Source: Alphaproteobacteria bacterium (GTDB lineage Bacteria > Pseudomonadota > Alphaproteobacteria > Micavibrionales > UBA2020). From it: a stretch of 7,468 bases of DNA. Positions 1-5,439 of the stretch are shown here, in pieces. The notes under the pieces are model-generated. The model was given only the letters and a program-made list of their open reading frames with translations, did no database searches and was not told the origin of the DNA. Location: positions 1 to 7,468 of the forward strand of contig JAGXAX010000070.1 in the NCBI GenBank assembly GCA_018971405.1. Reading direction: 5' to 3'. The translations under genes were made by a program, and so were the position numbers. Each line of letters opens with the position of its first letter. Position 1 is the stretch's first letter.

Positions 1-4
1 ACTC

Positions 5-29
5 ATATTATCAATAATATAGATTATTG
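5..29. repeat. Two overlapping perfect inverted repeats sharing one arm
   Basis: ATATTAT (5-11) and ATAATAT (14-20) form an inverted repeat with a 2-base centre. CAATAAT (12-18) and ATTATTG (23-29) form a second one with a 4-base centre. The two share bases 14-18, so as RNA or cruciform they would be mutually exclusive hairpins; as duplex DNA they could be a dyad operator. They sit in the AT-rich stretch upstream of the first gene, just before a TTGACG that could be a -35 box. Such AT palindromes also arise by chance in AT-rich DNA. Whether they serve an operator, the end of an upstream gene or nothing is not decided by the sequence. Confidence 0.45.
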
Positions 30-57
30 ACGCTTGATATTTTCCAAAAAACATGAT
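27..57 (+). promoter_or_regulatory. Possible sigma70-type promoter for the first gene or operon
   Basis: A TTGACG hexamer (27-32) resembles a -35 box. CATGAT (52-57) matches four of six -10 positions at a long 19-base spacing. An alternative -35 is TTGATA (34-39), whose best -10 partner is weaker. Bases 1-90 are about 27% GC, in sharp contrast with the coding DNA downstream, as expected of a promoter region. A ribosome-binding-like GCGGGGT (94-100) lies 7 bases before the ATG at 108. If real, this promoter would drive the + strand genes to 5354. The exact boxes are a guess. Confidence 0.3.
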
Positions 58-107
58 AGGTTTATATCGTAGTCGCATAGGTTTTTTTCAACAGCGGGGT
101 TAAGCGC

Positions 108-1325
108 ATGGCCTTTGGCAGCCGGTTTGTCTCAAGATGGAAACGCAACAAGACGCCCGCCCCCGCGGACGCGCCGCAACAGCCGGCTCCCGACGAACAG
201 ACGTTTTTCACCGACGAGGACGGCGAGGAACTGCCCGGCATCAGCGGTCAGGGCATCGGCAGCATCATCGCGGACATGCAGAACGCCCCCGAAACGCAAG
301 TGCCGCCCGACCTGCGCGACGGAGAGGAAGCCACGCCGGAAGAGAAGCTCGCCGCCGCCCGCCGCACGGCGTTCCACAAGATCATCAACGAGATGTGGGG
401 CCAGCCGCAGATCGCGGACTACATGGCCGTGCGCCTCGCGCAATACATGGACCTCGACTCCGCCCGGAAGACCGACAACGGCTTCAAGATCAACATGCTG
501 GACGGAACCCCGATCCGGTGGGGCATCGTGCAGAATCAGGACGGATCGCATTCCGAAGCCATCACTTCTCGCAAGCGCGGGTTCAGCCAGGAGAGCGCGG
601 AATCCATCGTCTCGCTGGCGATGCTGCACGGCTGGCGTTCGATCAGCCTCCACGGCAAGCAGGAACACAAGGAAATGATGTGGCTCGCCGTGCAGCGCCA
701 CGCGATGATCGAGGAAGAAGAGTTCGAACGGCTCAAGAAGCTTGGGCAAGTGCCGGCGGATGCGGAATACACGCCGCCGGCCGTCGCCAACTTCCGTCCG
801 CCGGAAGATTCGGCCGTCTACCAAACATGGCTGAAGGAAAAGGCCGAATGGGACGCGAAGCGCGCCGCGCGCGAAGATGAGGCGCTCGACGCCGAAACCC
901 CCGCCGTGACGCCCGCCGCGCCGCCCGCGCCCGAAGCGGCGCAACAGAACAAGCCCGAGACGGCGAAAACCGATAAGCCGGACGCCGCGCAAGCCGATAA
1001 GCCCGAAGCGGAAGCAAAAGCGCCGGAAAAGAAAAAAACAGCGGCTGAAAAAAAAAGTCCGCCATCCGGCCCTGACCCCGCCGCCGGCATAGACGACGGC
1101 ATCAGAACCAAAAATCCGGCATTCGAAGCGCGACACCCGCGCGACAAAGAAGGCCATTTCGTCAACAGGGAGACCGGCAAGCACACGCCGATCGCCGCGC
1201 GCAAGAAAGGCGAGATGACGGCCGCCTTCAACGGCAGCACGCGCAAGAAGGCCCCCGCCGCCGCGCCCAAGGCCGCCCGCAAAAAGGCCCCGCAGCAGGA
1301 TGGAAAGGCGCTCCCGCCGCCCTGA
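108..1325 (+). CDS. Uncharacterised protein with LPD7-like core and basic Ala/Pro/Lys-rich tail
   Basis: 405 residues; I do not recognise a named family with certainty. No signal peptide or membrane segment is visible, so it is probably cytoplasmic. Residues 1-75 are polar and acidic and look disordered. Residues 76-215 look folded. Within them, 124-200 (FKINMLDGTPIRWGI, then GFSQESAESIVSLAMLHGW, then RSISLHGKQEHKEMMWLAV) resemble the LPD7 domain found in relaxases and large polyvalent proteins of mobile elements: a small beta unit, a helix, a GW-x-x-I-x-L-x-G strand and a helix with W-L-A. Residues 245-325 are low complexity with an 8-residue repeat. The tail has HPRDKEGHF (343-351) and ends in RKKAPAAAPKAARKKAP, like histone H1-type nucleic-acid-binding tails. 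The start is supported by GCGGGGT 7 bases upstream. A reductase gene begins 35 bases downstream. The gene is surely coding; the LPD7 link is by eye only, and nucleic-acid binding is inferred from composition. Confidence 0.8.
   Translation: MAFGSRFVSRWKRNKTPAPADAPQQPAPDEQTFFTDEDGEELPGISGQGIGSIIADMQNAPETQVPPDLRDGEEATPEEKLAAARRTAFHKIINEMWGQPQIADYMAVRLAQYMDLDSARKTDNGFKINMLDGTPIRWGIVQNQDGSHSEAITSRKRGFSQESAESIVSLAMLHGWRSISLHGKQEHKEMMWLAVQRHAMIEEEEFERLKKLGQVPADAEYTPPAVANFRPPEDSAVYQTWLKEKAEWDAKRAAREDEALDAETPAVTPAAPPAPEAAQQNKPETAKTDKPDAAQADKPEAEAKAPEKKKTAAEKKSPPSGPDPAAGIDDGIRTKNPAFEARHPRDKEGHFVNRETGKHTPIAARKKGEMTAAFNGSTRKKAPAAAPKAARKKAPQQDGKALPPP
948..1019 (+). repeat. 24-bp imperfect tandem repeat, in frame, in the first gene
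   Basis: Three 24-base units encode NKPETAKT, DKPDAAQA and DKPEAEAK (residues 281-304). The AAG codon of the shared KP recurs at 951, 975 and 999, and GATAAGCC is conserved between units 2 and 3. The period is exactly eight codons, so gain or loss of units keeps the frame. The segment lies in a low-complexity linker between the folded core and the basic tail, and probably lengthens a flexible spacer. Confidence 0.65.
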
Positions 1326-1331
1326 CACCCC

Positions 1332-1364
1332 ATGCGCCCCGACGACGGACACCCCATGACATGA
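1332..1364 (+). other. Possible 10-codon leader ORF overlapping the reductase start
   Basis: An ATG 7 bases after the stop of the first gene opens a short frame encoding [10 protein letters not shown]. Its TGA (1362-1364) overlaps the reductase ATG (1361-1363) in an ATGA arrangement. The reductase lacks a clear Shine-Dalgarno sequence, so ribosomes ending here could restart there. The leader ORF also lacks a ribosome-binding site of its own, and overlaps of this kind occur by chance. An 11-base direct repeat, GACACCCCATG, occurs at 1324-1334 and 1348-1358, and supplies the ATGs at 1332 and 1356. Confidence 0.2.
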
Positions 1365-2074
1365 CTTTCCCTCCCCGCCCGTACACGGGCCGCGTGATCG
1401 ACGTCCACGACGTCGCCGCCGACACCCGCCGGATCACCGTCGAGATCGAAGGCCGACAGCGCCTGCCGTTCGGCGCGGGGCAATACATGAATTTGTCCGT
1501 CGCGGGCTTCGAGGGACGGCCTTTCTCGATCGCCTCCGCGCCGCATGAAGCTTTGCTGGAATTCCACATCAAGAACAGCGGCCATAAAAACGGAAAACCC
1601 GGCCTGAGCGCTCATATCGCCGAAACGCTGAAGCCCGGCCACGCGATCACGCTCGAAGGCCCGCTCGGGAACATCCGCTGGCGGCCGGACGGCGCTTCGC
1701 GCCCGCTTTTGATGCTGGCGGGGGGCCTGGGCATCGCGCCGCTCAAATCCATCATCACCGCCTGCCTGCACGGCGCCGGCCATCCGCCGGTGCATCTTTA
1801 CTGGGGCGTGCGCACGCGCGAGCAGCTCTACCTCGACGGCTTCTTCCGCGGCCTCGCGAAAAGAACCCCGCGCTTTTCCTATATTCCGGTGCTGTCGGAC
1901 GAAAAGGACCCCGCCCCCTGCCGCGGCGGGCTGATCGGCCACGCCGTCGCGGAGGATTTCGAGACGCTCGCCGGCTTCAGCGTCTACATGGCGGGCCCGC
2001 CCGTGATGATCGACGCCACGCTGCCGCTGCTGCTGCACAAAAACGCCGAGGAGGACTATATCTTCAGCGACTGA
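1361..2074 (+). CDS. Flavin-dependent NAD(P)H oxidoreductase, ferredoxin reductase (FNR) fold, Fre-like
   Basis: 237 residues, close to the length of E. coli flavin reductase Fre (233). An N-terminal FAD-binding beta barrel (about 5-105) carries RPFSIAS (53-59), the R-x-Y/F-S flavin motif, and GPLG (100-103). An NAD(P)-binding domain follows with [13 protein letters not shown] (119-131), [11 protein letters not shown] (147-157) and a C-terminal YMAGPPVMI (209-217), where relatives often have C-G-P-P. There is no 2Fe-2S ferredoxin domain, so it would reduce free flavin or a separate partner. No partner gene lies nearby. It is cytosolic, with no signal or membrane segment. The ATG at 1361 has no good Shine-Dalgarno sequence; a GTG at 1394 would remove the first barrel residues and is less likely. 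It lies 20 bases upstream of recR, so they may be cotranscribed. The fold is certain; substrate and partner are not, so no symbol is given. Confidence 0.85.
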   Translation: MTFPPRPYTGRVIDVHDVAADTRRITVEIEGRQRLPFGAGQYMNLSVAGFEGRPFSIASAPHEALLEFHIKNSGHKNGKPGLSAHIAETLKPGHAITLEGPLGNIRWRPDGASRPLLMLAGGLGIAPLKSIITACLHGAGHPPVHLYWGVRTREQLYLDGFFRGLAKRTPRFSYIPVLSDEKDPAPCRGGLIGHAVAEDFETLAGFSVYMAGPPVMIDATLPLLLHKNAEEDYIFSD

Positions 2075-2081
2075 TTTGCGC

Positions 2082-2087
2082 TATACT
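2082..2087 (+). promoter_or_regulatory. Possible -10 box immediately upstream of recR
   Basis: TATACT matches five of six bases of the TATAAT consensus and stands out in GC-rich DNA. It ends 7 bases before the recR ATG at 2095, so transcription from it would begin at or next to the start codon and give a leaderless or nearly leaderless mRNA. No good -35 hexamer is seen at 16-18 bases; the region there reads as the end of the reductase gene. Without a -35 the call is weak. Confidence 0.25.
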
Positions 2088-2094
2088 GCGGGGC

Positions 2095-2688
2095 ATGACC
2101 GGCGCCGAAATCGAACATCTCATCAAGCTTCTCGCCCGCCTGCCGGGCTTCGGGCCGCGCTCGGCGCGGCGCGCGGCGCTGCATCTTCTCAAGAACCGCG
2201 AAACCCTGATGCGCCCCTTGAGCCAGGCCCTGAGCGTCGCGGCGGACGTGATCGTCGAATGCCCCGAATGCCACAACCTCGACACGACGCTCCCCTGCGC
2301 CCTCTGCGCCAATCCCGCGCGCGACGCCAGCCAGCTCTGCGTCGTGGAAGACATCTCCGACCTCTGGGCTGTGGAGAAGACCGGCGCCTATAAAGGCTAT
2401 TACCATGTGCTCGGCGGCACCTTGTCGGCGCTCGACGGCATCGGCCCTGACGACCTTTCCATCCCGCACCTTCTGCAGCGCGCCGCACGGCCGCAGGTGC
2501 GCGAGGTGATCGTGGCCCTGAGCGCCACCATCGACGGGCAGACGACGGCGCACTACCTCTCGGAGGGTTTGCGCGCCGCGGGCGTGGCGGTGACGCAGCT
2601 CGCCCACGGCGTGCCGATCGGCGGGCAGATCGACTACATGGACGACGGCACGCTCTCGACGGCGCTCAAATCCCGAAAAGCCGTCTGA
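2095..2688 (+). CDS. recR: Recombination mediator protein RecR
   Basis: 197 residues, the usual RecR length. RecR works with RecO (and RecF) to load RecA on SSB-coated single-stranded gaps during recombinational repair. Domains in order: an N-terminal helix-hairpin-helix with [17 protein letters not shown] (16-32); a zinc finger with C56-x2-C59 and C68-x2-C71; a Toprim domain from about residue 80 with [28 protein letters not shown]; and a conserved C-terminal region with [19 protein letters not shown]. All four zinc cysteines are present. The start fits the family N-terminus ([14 protein letters not shown] follows directly). Only a short GCGGGG (2088-2093) precedes the ATG, almost abutting it. 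In many bacteria recR follows dnaX and the ybaB-type gene; here it follows a flavin oxidoreductase instead. Its stop overlaps the next start as TGATG, suggesting translational coupling. Confidence 0.97.
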   Translation: MTGAEIEHLIKLLARLPGFGPRSARRAALHLLKNRETLMRPLSQALSVAADVIVECPECHNLDTTLPCALCANPARDASQLCVVEDISDLWAVEKTGAYKGYYHVLGGTLSALDGIGPDDLSIPHLLQRAARPQVREVIVALSATIDGQTTAHYLSEGLRAAGVAVTQLAHGVPIGGQIDYMDDGTLSTALKSRKAV

Positions 2689-3347
2689 TGGAAAAATTCC
2701 GGCACATCGACACGTGGGTCTTCGACCTCGACAACACGCTCTACGACGCCGACACCGGCGTCTTCGACCAGATCATCGCGCGCATGACGCTTTACGTCTG
2801 CAACCTCCTCGGCGTCTCGCGCGAGGAGGCGAACGCGCTCCGCCGCGGCTACTGGGAGAAATACGGCACGACGCTCTACGGCCTGATGCAGGAGCACAAG
2901 ATCGACCCGCAGGACTTTCTCGACTTCGCGCATGACGTCGACATCTCCGCCGTGACGCCCTGCGCCGTCGTCAGGGACGGGCTCGCGCGCCTGCCCGGCC
3001 GCAAGGTCGTCTTCACCAACTCGTCGCAGGCCTTCACGGCGCGCATGACGCGGCACCTCGGCATCGACCGCCATTTCGACGGCGTCTTCGCCATCGAGGA
3101 CGCGGGGTTCCTGCCCAAGCCGCACCCCGAAACCTACCGCGCGATCGCCGGAAAATTCGCCTTCGCGCCGGACAGGGCGGCGATGTTCGACGACATGCAG
3201 GTCAATTTGAAGACCGCGGCCGACCTCGGCATGACCACGGTGTGGATCCACCGCGGCAGGGAGGCGGAAGGCGGCACGCCGCCGCATATCCACCACAAGG
3301 CGGAAAAGCTGGCCGACTGGCTGAAAGAAACCGCGCCGGGCGCCTGA
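2688..3347 (+). CDS. HAD-superfamily phosphatase, pyrimidine 5'-nucleotidase type
   Basis: 219 residues with all four haloacid dehalogenase motifs: [10 protein letters not shown] (D13 nucleophile, D15 acid/base); II, FTNSS (109-113); III, K144 in LPKPHPETY; and IV, FDDM (D168, D169 for Mg2+). A helical cap lies between motif I and II (about 20-95). The layout matches the pyrimidine 5'-nucleotidase (yeast SDT1-like) subfamily, which removes phosphate from UMP/CMP and related compounds in the cytosol. It begins inside the recR stop (TGATG) and is followed after 29 bases by dapD. This gene commonly precedes dapD in alphaproteobacteria, as I recall, though no biochemical link with lysine synthesis is established that I know of. 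The substrate is inferred from family; other small phosphates are possible. Confidence 0.9.
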   Translation: MEKFRHIDTWVFDLDNTLYDADTGVFDQIIARMTLYVCNLLGVSREEANALRRGYWEKYGTTLYGLMQEHKIDPQDFLDFAHDVDISAVTPCAVVRDGLARLPGRKVVFTNSSQAFTARMTRHLGIDRHFDGVFAIEDAGFLPKPHPETYRAIAGKFAFAPDRAAMFDDMQVNLKTAADLGMTTVWIHRGREAEGGTPPHIHHKAEKLADWLKETAPGA

Positions 3348-3366
3348 AAACACGAAAAAGAAAAAC

Positions 3367-3372
3367 GGGGGA
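3367..3372 (+). promoter_or_regulatory. Ribosome-binding site that sets the dapD start
   Basis: GGGGGA lies 4 bases before the ATG at 3377, following an A-rich stretch (3348-3365) in the only intergenic gap around dapD. The open frame extends upstream to an ATG at 3242, inside the HAD gene, but that extension has no family similarity, so this site and the family N-terminus fix the start at 3377. Confidence 0.55.
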
Positions 3373-3376
3373 TGAC

Positions 3377-4216
3377 ATGTCCGACACGACAAACCTTGAA
3401 AGCGCCGTCGATGCCGCGTGGGAAAAACGCGACGAACTGGCGAACGACGAAGGCGAAAAGGCGGCCGCCCATAGCGCCGTCGGTGCCGCGCTGAGGCTCC
3501 TCGGCGAGGGGAAGCTGCGCGTCGCGGAAAAGCAGGGCGGCGGCTGGCGCGTCAACGTCTGGCTCAAGAAGGCCGTGCTGCTCTCGTTCCGGCTCAACGG
3601 AAACAAGCTCATTTCCGGCGGCGCGGGCGGCGGCGGCTGGTGGGACAAGGTCGCCCCGCGCTTCTCCGGCTGGACGGAAAAGGACTTCGCCGCCGCGGGC
3701 TTCCGCGCCGTGCCGGGGGCGATCGTCCGCGCCTCGGCCTTCATCGCGCGCGACGTGGTTTTGATGCCGAGTTTCGTCAACGTCGGCGCCCACGTGGGCG
3801 ATGGCACGATGATCGACACGTGGGCGACGCTCGGCTCCTGCGCGCAGATCGGCCGGCACTGCCACATCTCCGGCGGCGTCGGCATCGGCGGCGTGCTGGA
3901 GCCCTTGCAGGCGGAGCCGGTGATCATCGAGGACAACTGCTTCATCGGCGCGCGCTCGGAAGTGGCCGAGGGCGTGATCGTCGGCGAAGGCGCGGTCCTG
4001 TCGATGGGCGTGTTCCTCGGCGCCTCGACGAAGATCATCGACCGCGCGACCGGCGAGACCTTCATGGGCCGCGTGCCCGCCTATTCCGTCGTCGTGCCGG
4101 GGAGCCTGCCGCCGAAGGAGGGCAGCGGGCCGCACCTTTCCTGCGCCGTGATCGTCAAGCGCGTCGACGAAAAAACCCGCGCCAAGACCTCGATCAACGA
4201 GCTTTTGCGCGCCTGA
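3377..4216 (+). CDS. dapD: 2,3,4,5-tetrahydropyridine-2,6-dicarboxylate N-succinyltransferase
   Basis: 279 residues (E. coli DapD is about 274). It transfers succinyl from succinyl-CoA to tetrahydrodipicolinate in the succinylase route to meso-diaminopimelate and lysine. An N-terminal helical domain (1-110) contains LRVAEK and [14 protein letters not shown] left-handed beta-helix of hexapeptide repeats follows (about 112-235): [43 protein letters not shown] and [15 protein letters not shown]147 and E195 align with E. coli D141 and E189, which I recall as proposed active-site residues. The C-terminus INELLRA is typical. The family's usual V-D-E-G-T is V-G-D-G-T here (140-144), a mild change outside those residues. 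A glycine-rich insert (81-87) sits before WWDKV. Homotrimeric cytosolic enzyme by family. Adjacent dapE acts two steps later. Confidence 0.97.
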   Translation: MSDTTNLESAVDAAWEKRDELANDEGEKAAAHSAVGAALRLLGEGKLRVAEKQGGGWRVNVWLKKAVLLSFRLNGNKLISGGAGGGGWWDKVAPRFSGWTEKDFAAAGFRAVPGAIVRASAFIARDVVLMPSFVNVGAHVGDGTMIDTWATLGSCAQIGRHCHISGGVGIGGVLEPLQAEPVIIEDNCFIGARSEVAEGVIVGEGAVLSMGVFLGASTKIIDRATGETFMGRVPAYSVVVPGSLPPKEGSGPHLSCAVIVKRVDEKTRAKTSINELLRA

Positions 4217-4220
4217 AGGG
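4215..4220 (+). promoter_or_regulatory. Ribosome-binding site favouring the second dapE ATG
   Basis: GAAGGG overlaps the last two bases of the dapD stop codon. It abuts the ATG at 4221 with no spacer, but lies 6 bases before the in-frame ATG at 4227. Normal Shine-Dalgarno spacing therefore favours 4227, giving a protein that starts MTDPVSIAQGLIRC and has 375 residues, the same length as E. coli DapE. Confidence 0.6.
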
Positions 4221-4226
4221 ATGGCC

Positions 4227-5354
4227 ATGACCGACCCCGTTTCCATCGCGCAGGGCCTGATCCGCTGCCGGAGCGTGACGCCGGCGGAAGGCGGCGCGCT
4301 CGATTACCTTGAAAAACTTTTAAGCGCGAACGGCTTCGCCTGCCATCGCGTGACTTTTTCCGATCACGGCACGCCCGACGTCGAAAACCTTTATGCGCGG
4401 CGCGGAAACAGCATGCCCAACCTCTGCTTCGCGGGGCATACCGACGTCGTGCCGGTCGGCGACGCCGGCGCCTGGACGGCCGACCCCTTCGGCGGCGAGA
4501 TCAGGGACGGAAAACTCTACGGCCGCGGCGCCTGCGACATGAAGGGCGCGATCGCCGCCTTTGTCGCCGCCGCGTGCGACGTGACGGAAACGAAAGGCGC
4601 GCTCAGCTTCCTCATCACCGGCGACGAGGAAGGCCCCTCGGTCAACGGCACGAAAAAGATGCTGCAATGGCTGGCGGAGAAAAACGAAAAGATCGGCTAT
4701 TGCATCGTCGGCGAGCCGACGTCCGACAAAACCCTCGGCGACACGATCAAAATCGGGCGGCGGGGCAGCCTGACCGGGCGCCTGACCGTAAACGGCAAGC
4801 AGGGGCACGTCGCCTATCCGCATCTCGCCGACAATCCTGTGCCGAAGCTTCTGCCGCTGCTCGACGTGCTCGACGGGCTGATCCTCGACGCGGGGACGGA
4901 GCACTTCCAGCCCTCGAACCTCGAAATCGTCGATATCGACACCGGAAACAAGGCGGAGAACGTCATCCCGGCCGCCGCGCGCGCCGTCTTCAACGTGCGC
5001 TTCAACGACCTGTACAGCGGCGCGGCGCTGGAGAAAAAACTCCGCGCCGCCATGAACGCGCTCGACATCCCCTACGAGCTGAACGTGCGCGTCAGCGGCG
5101 AGAGCTTCCTCACCCCCGCCGGAAAGCTCTCCGATGCGCTTTCCGCGGCGGTCGAAAAAATCACCGGACGAAAACCGGTCCTCGGCACCGGCGGCGGCAC
5201 GTCGGACGCGCGCTTCATCCACAAGTTCTGCCCCGTCGCGGAACTGGGCCTGCTCAACGCCACCGCCCATCAGGCGGACGAGCATGTCGCGGCCGAAGAC
5301 GTGCGGCAGCTCGCCGAAATTTACAAGGCCGCCATCCGCGCGCTGTTGTCCTGA
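4227..5354 (+). CDS. dapE: Succinyl-diaminopimelate desuccinylase
   Basis: 375 residues from the preferred ATG at 4227; an ATG at 4221 would add two residues. DapE hydrolyses N-succinyl-LL-2,6-diaminopimelate to LL-diaminopimelate and succinate. It is an M20-family di-zinc hydrolase. In numbering from 4221: FAGHTDVVPVGD holds H73 (metal) and D75; GRGACDMKG holds bridging D106; ITGDEEG holds E136 (general base) and E137 (metal); VGEPT holds E165 (metal); and NATAHQADEH holds H350 (metal). The dimerisation lid domain is about 180-290, including GKQGHVAYP with H196. GTGGGTSDARF near 315 is also typical. All catalytic positions are intact. It follows dapD by 10 bases, or 4 from the upstream ATG, so the two are very probably cotranscribed. 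It converges on kup with only 71 bases between the stops and no hairpin terminator seen. Confidence 0.97.
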   Translation: MTDPVSIAQGLIRCRSVTPAEGGALDYLEKLLSANGFACHRVTFSDHGTPDVENLYARRGNSMPNLCFAGHTDVVPVGDAGAWTADPFGGEIRDGKLYGRGACDMKGAIAAFVAAACDVTETKGALSFLITGDEEGPSVNGTKKMLQWLAEKNEKIGYCIVGEPTSDKTLGDTIKIGRRGSLTGRLTVNGKQGHVAYPHLADNPVPKLLPLLDVLDGLILDAGTEHFQPSNLEIVDIDTGNKAENVIPAAARAVFNVRFNDLYSGAALEKKLRAAMNALDIPYELNVRVSGESFLTPAGKLSDALSAAVEKITGRKPVLGTGGGTSDARFIHKFCPVAELGLLNATAHQADEHVAAEDVRQLAEIYKAAIRALLS

Positions 5355-5365
5355 CTTAATCTCGC

Positions 5366-5439
5366 ATTTCGCACTTTTTATATTTCGTACTTTTTATATT
5401 TCGCACTTTTTATATTTCGTACTTTTTATATTTCGTACT
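5366..5439. repeat. 16-bp tandem repeat (4 full copies plus 10 bases) at the dapE/kup junction
   Basis: Units lie at 5366-5381, 5382-5397, 5398-5413 and 5414-5429, with a partial unit at 5430-5439. Units 1 and 3 read ATTTCGCACTTTTTAT; units 2 and 4 read ATTTCGTACTTTTTAT. The only difference is one C/T, and it alternates, so 5366-5397 is an exact 32-bp copy of 5398-5429. The array overlaps the 3' end of kup: the partial unit encodes its last residues and unit 4 holds its TAA (complement of 5426-5428). On the kup strand every unit contains TAA, and as 16 is not a multiple of 3, successive copies put stops in successive frames. There are no unique spacers, and no stable hairpin is visible. Role unknown. 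Confidence 0.9.

Noticed and set aside
108..1325. Mobile genetic element or relaxase gene
   Set aside because: LPD7-like resemblance alone is not enough: no relaxase motifs, transposase, integrase or terminal repeats are seen, and the neighbours are core genes.
132..1352. Long open frame on the - strand opposite the first gene (and a second at 818-2038)
   Set aside because: Arginine/glycine-rich translation with no recognisable domain, mirroring a well-supported + strand gene; expected from GC-rich codon third positions.
3242..3376. N-terminal extension of dapD from the ATG at 3242
   Set aside because: Overlaps the HAD gene, is unlike DapD, and a ribosome-binding site and family-typical start lie at 3377.
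3134..4246. Long - strand frame opposite the HAD gene and dapD
   Set aside because: Low-complexity translation rich in Arg, Ala and His; the + strand carries unambiguous DapD motifs.
4320..5285. Long - strand frame opposite dapE
   Set aside because: Shadow of dapE; no motif, and dapE is complete with all metal ligands.
5355..5425. Intrinsic terminator between dapE and kup
   Set aside because: T-runs are present, but no GC-rich hairpin precedes them on either strand.
5366..5439. CRISPR array
   Set aside because: 16-bp units directly abut with no spacers, and no cas gene is present.
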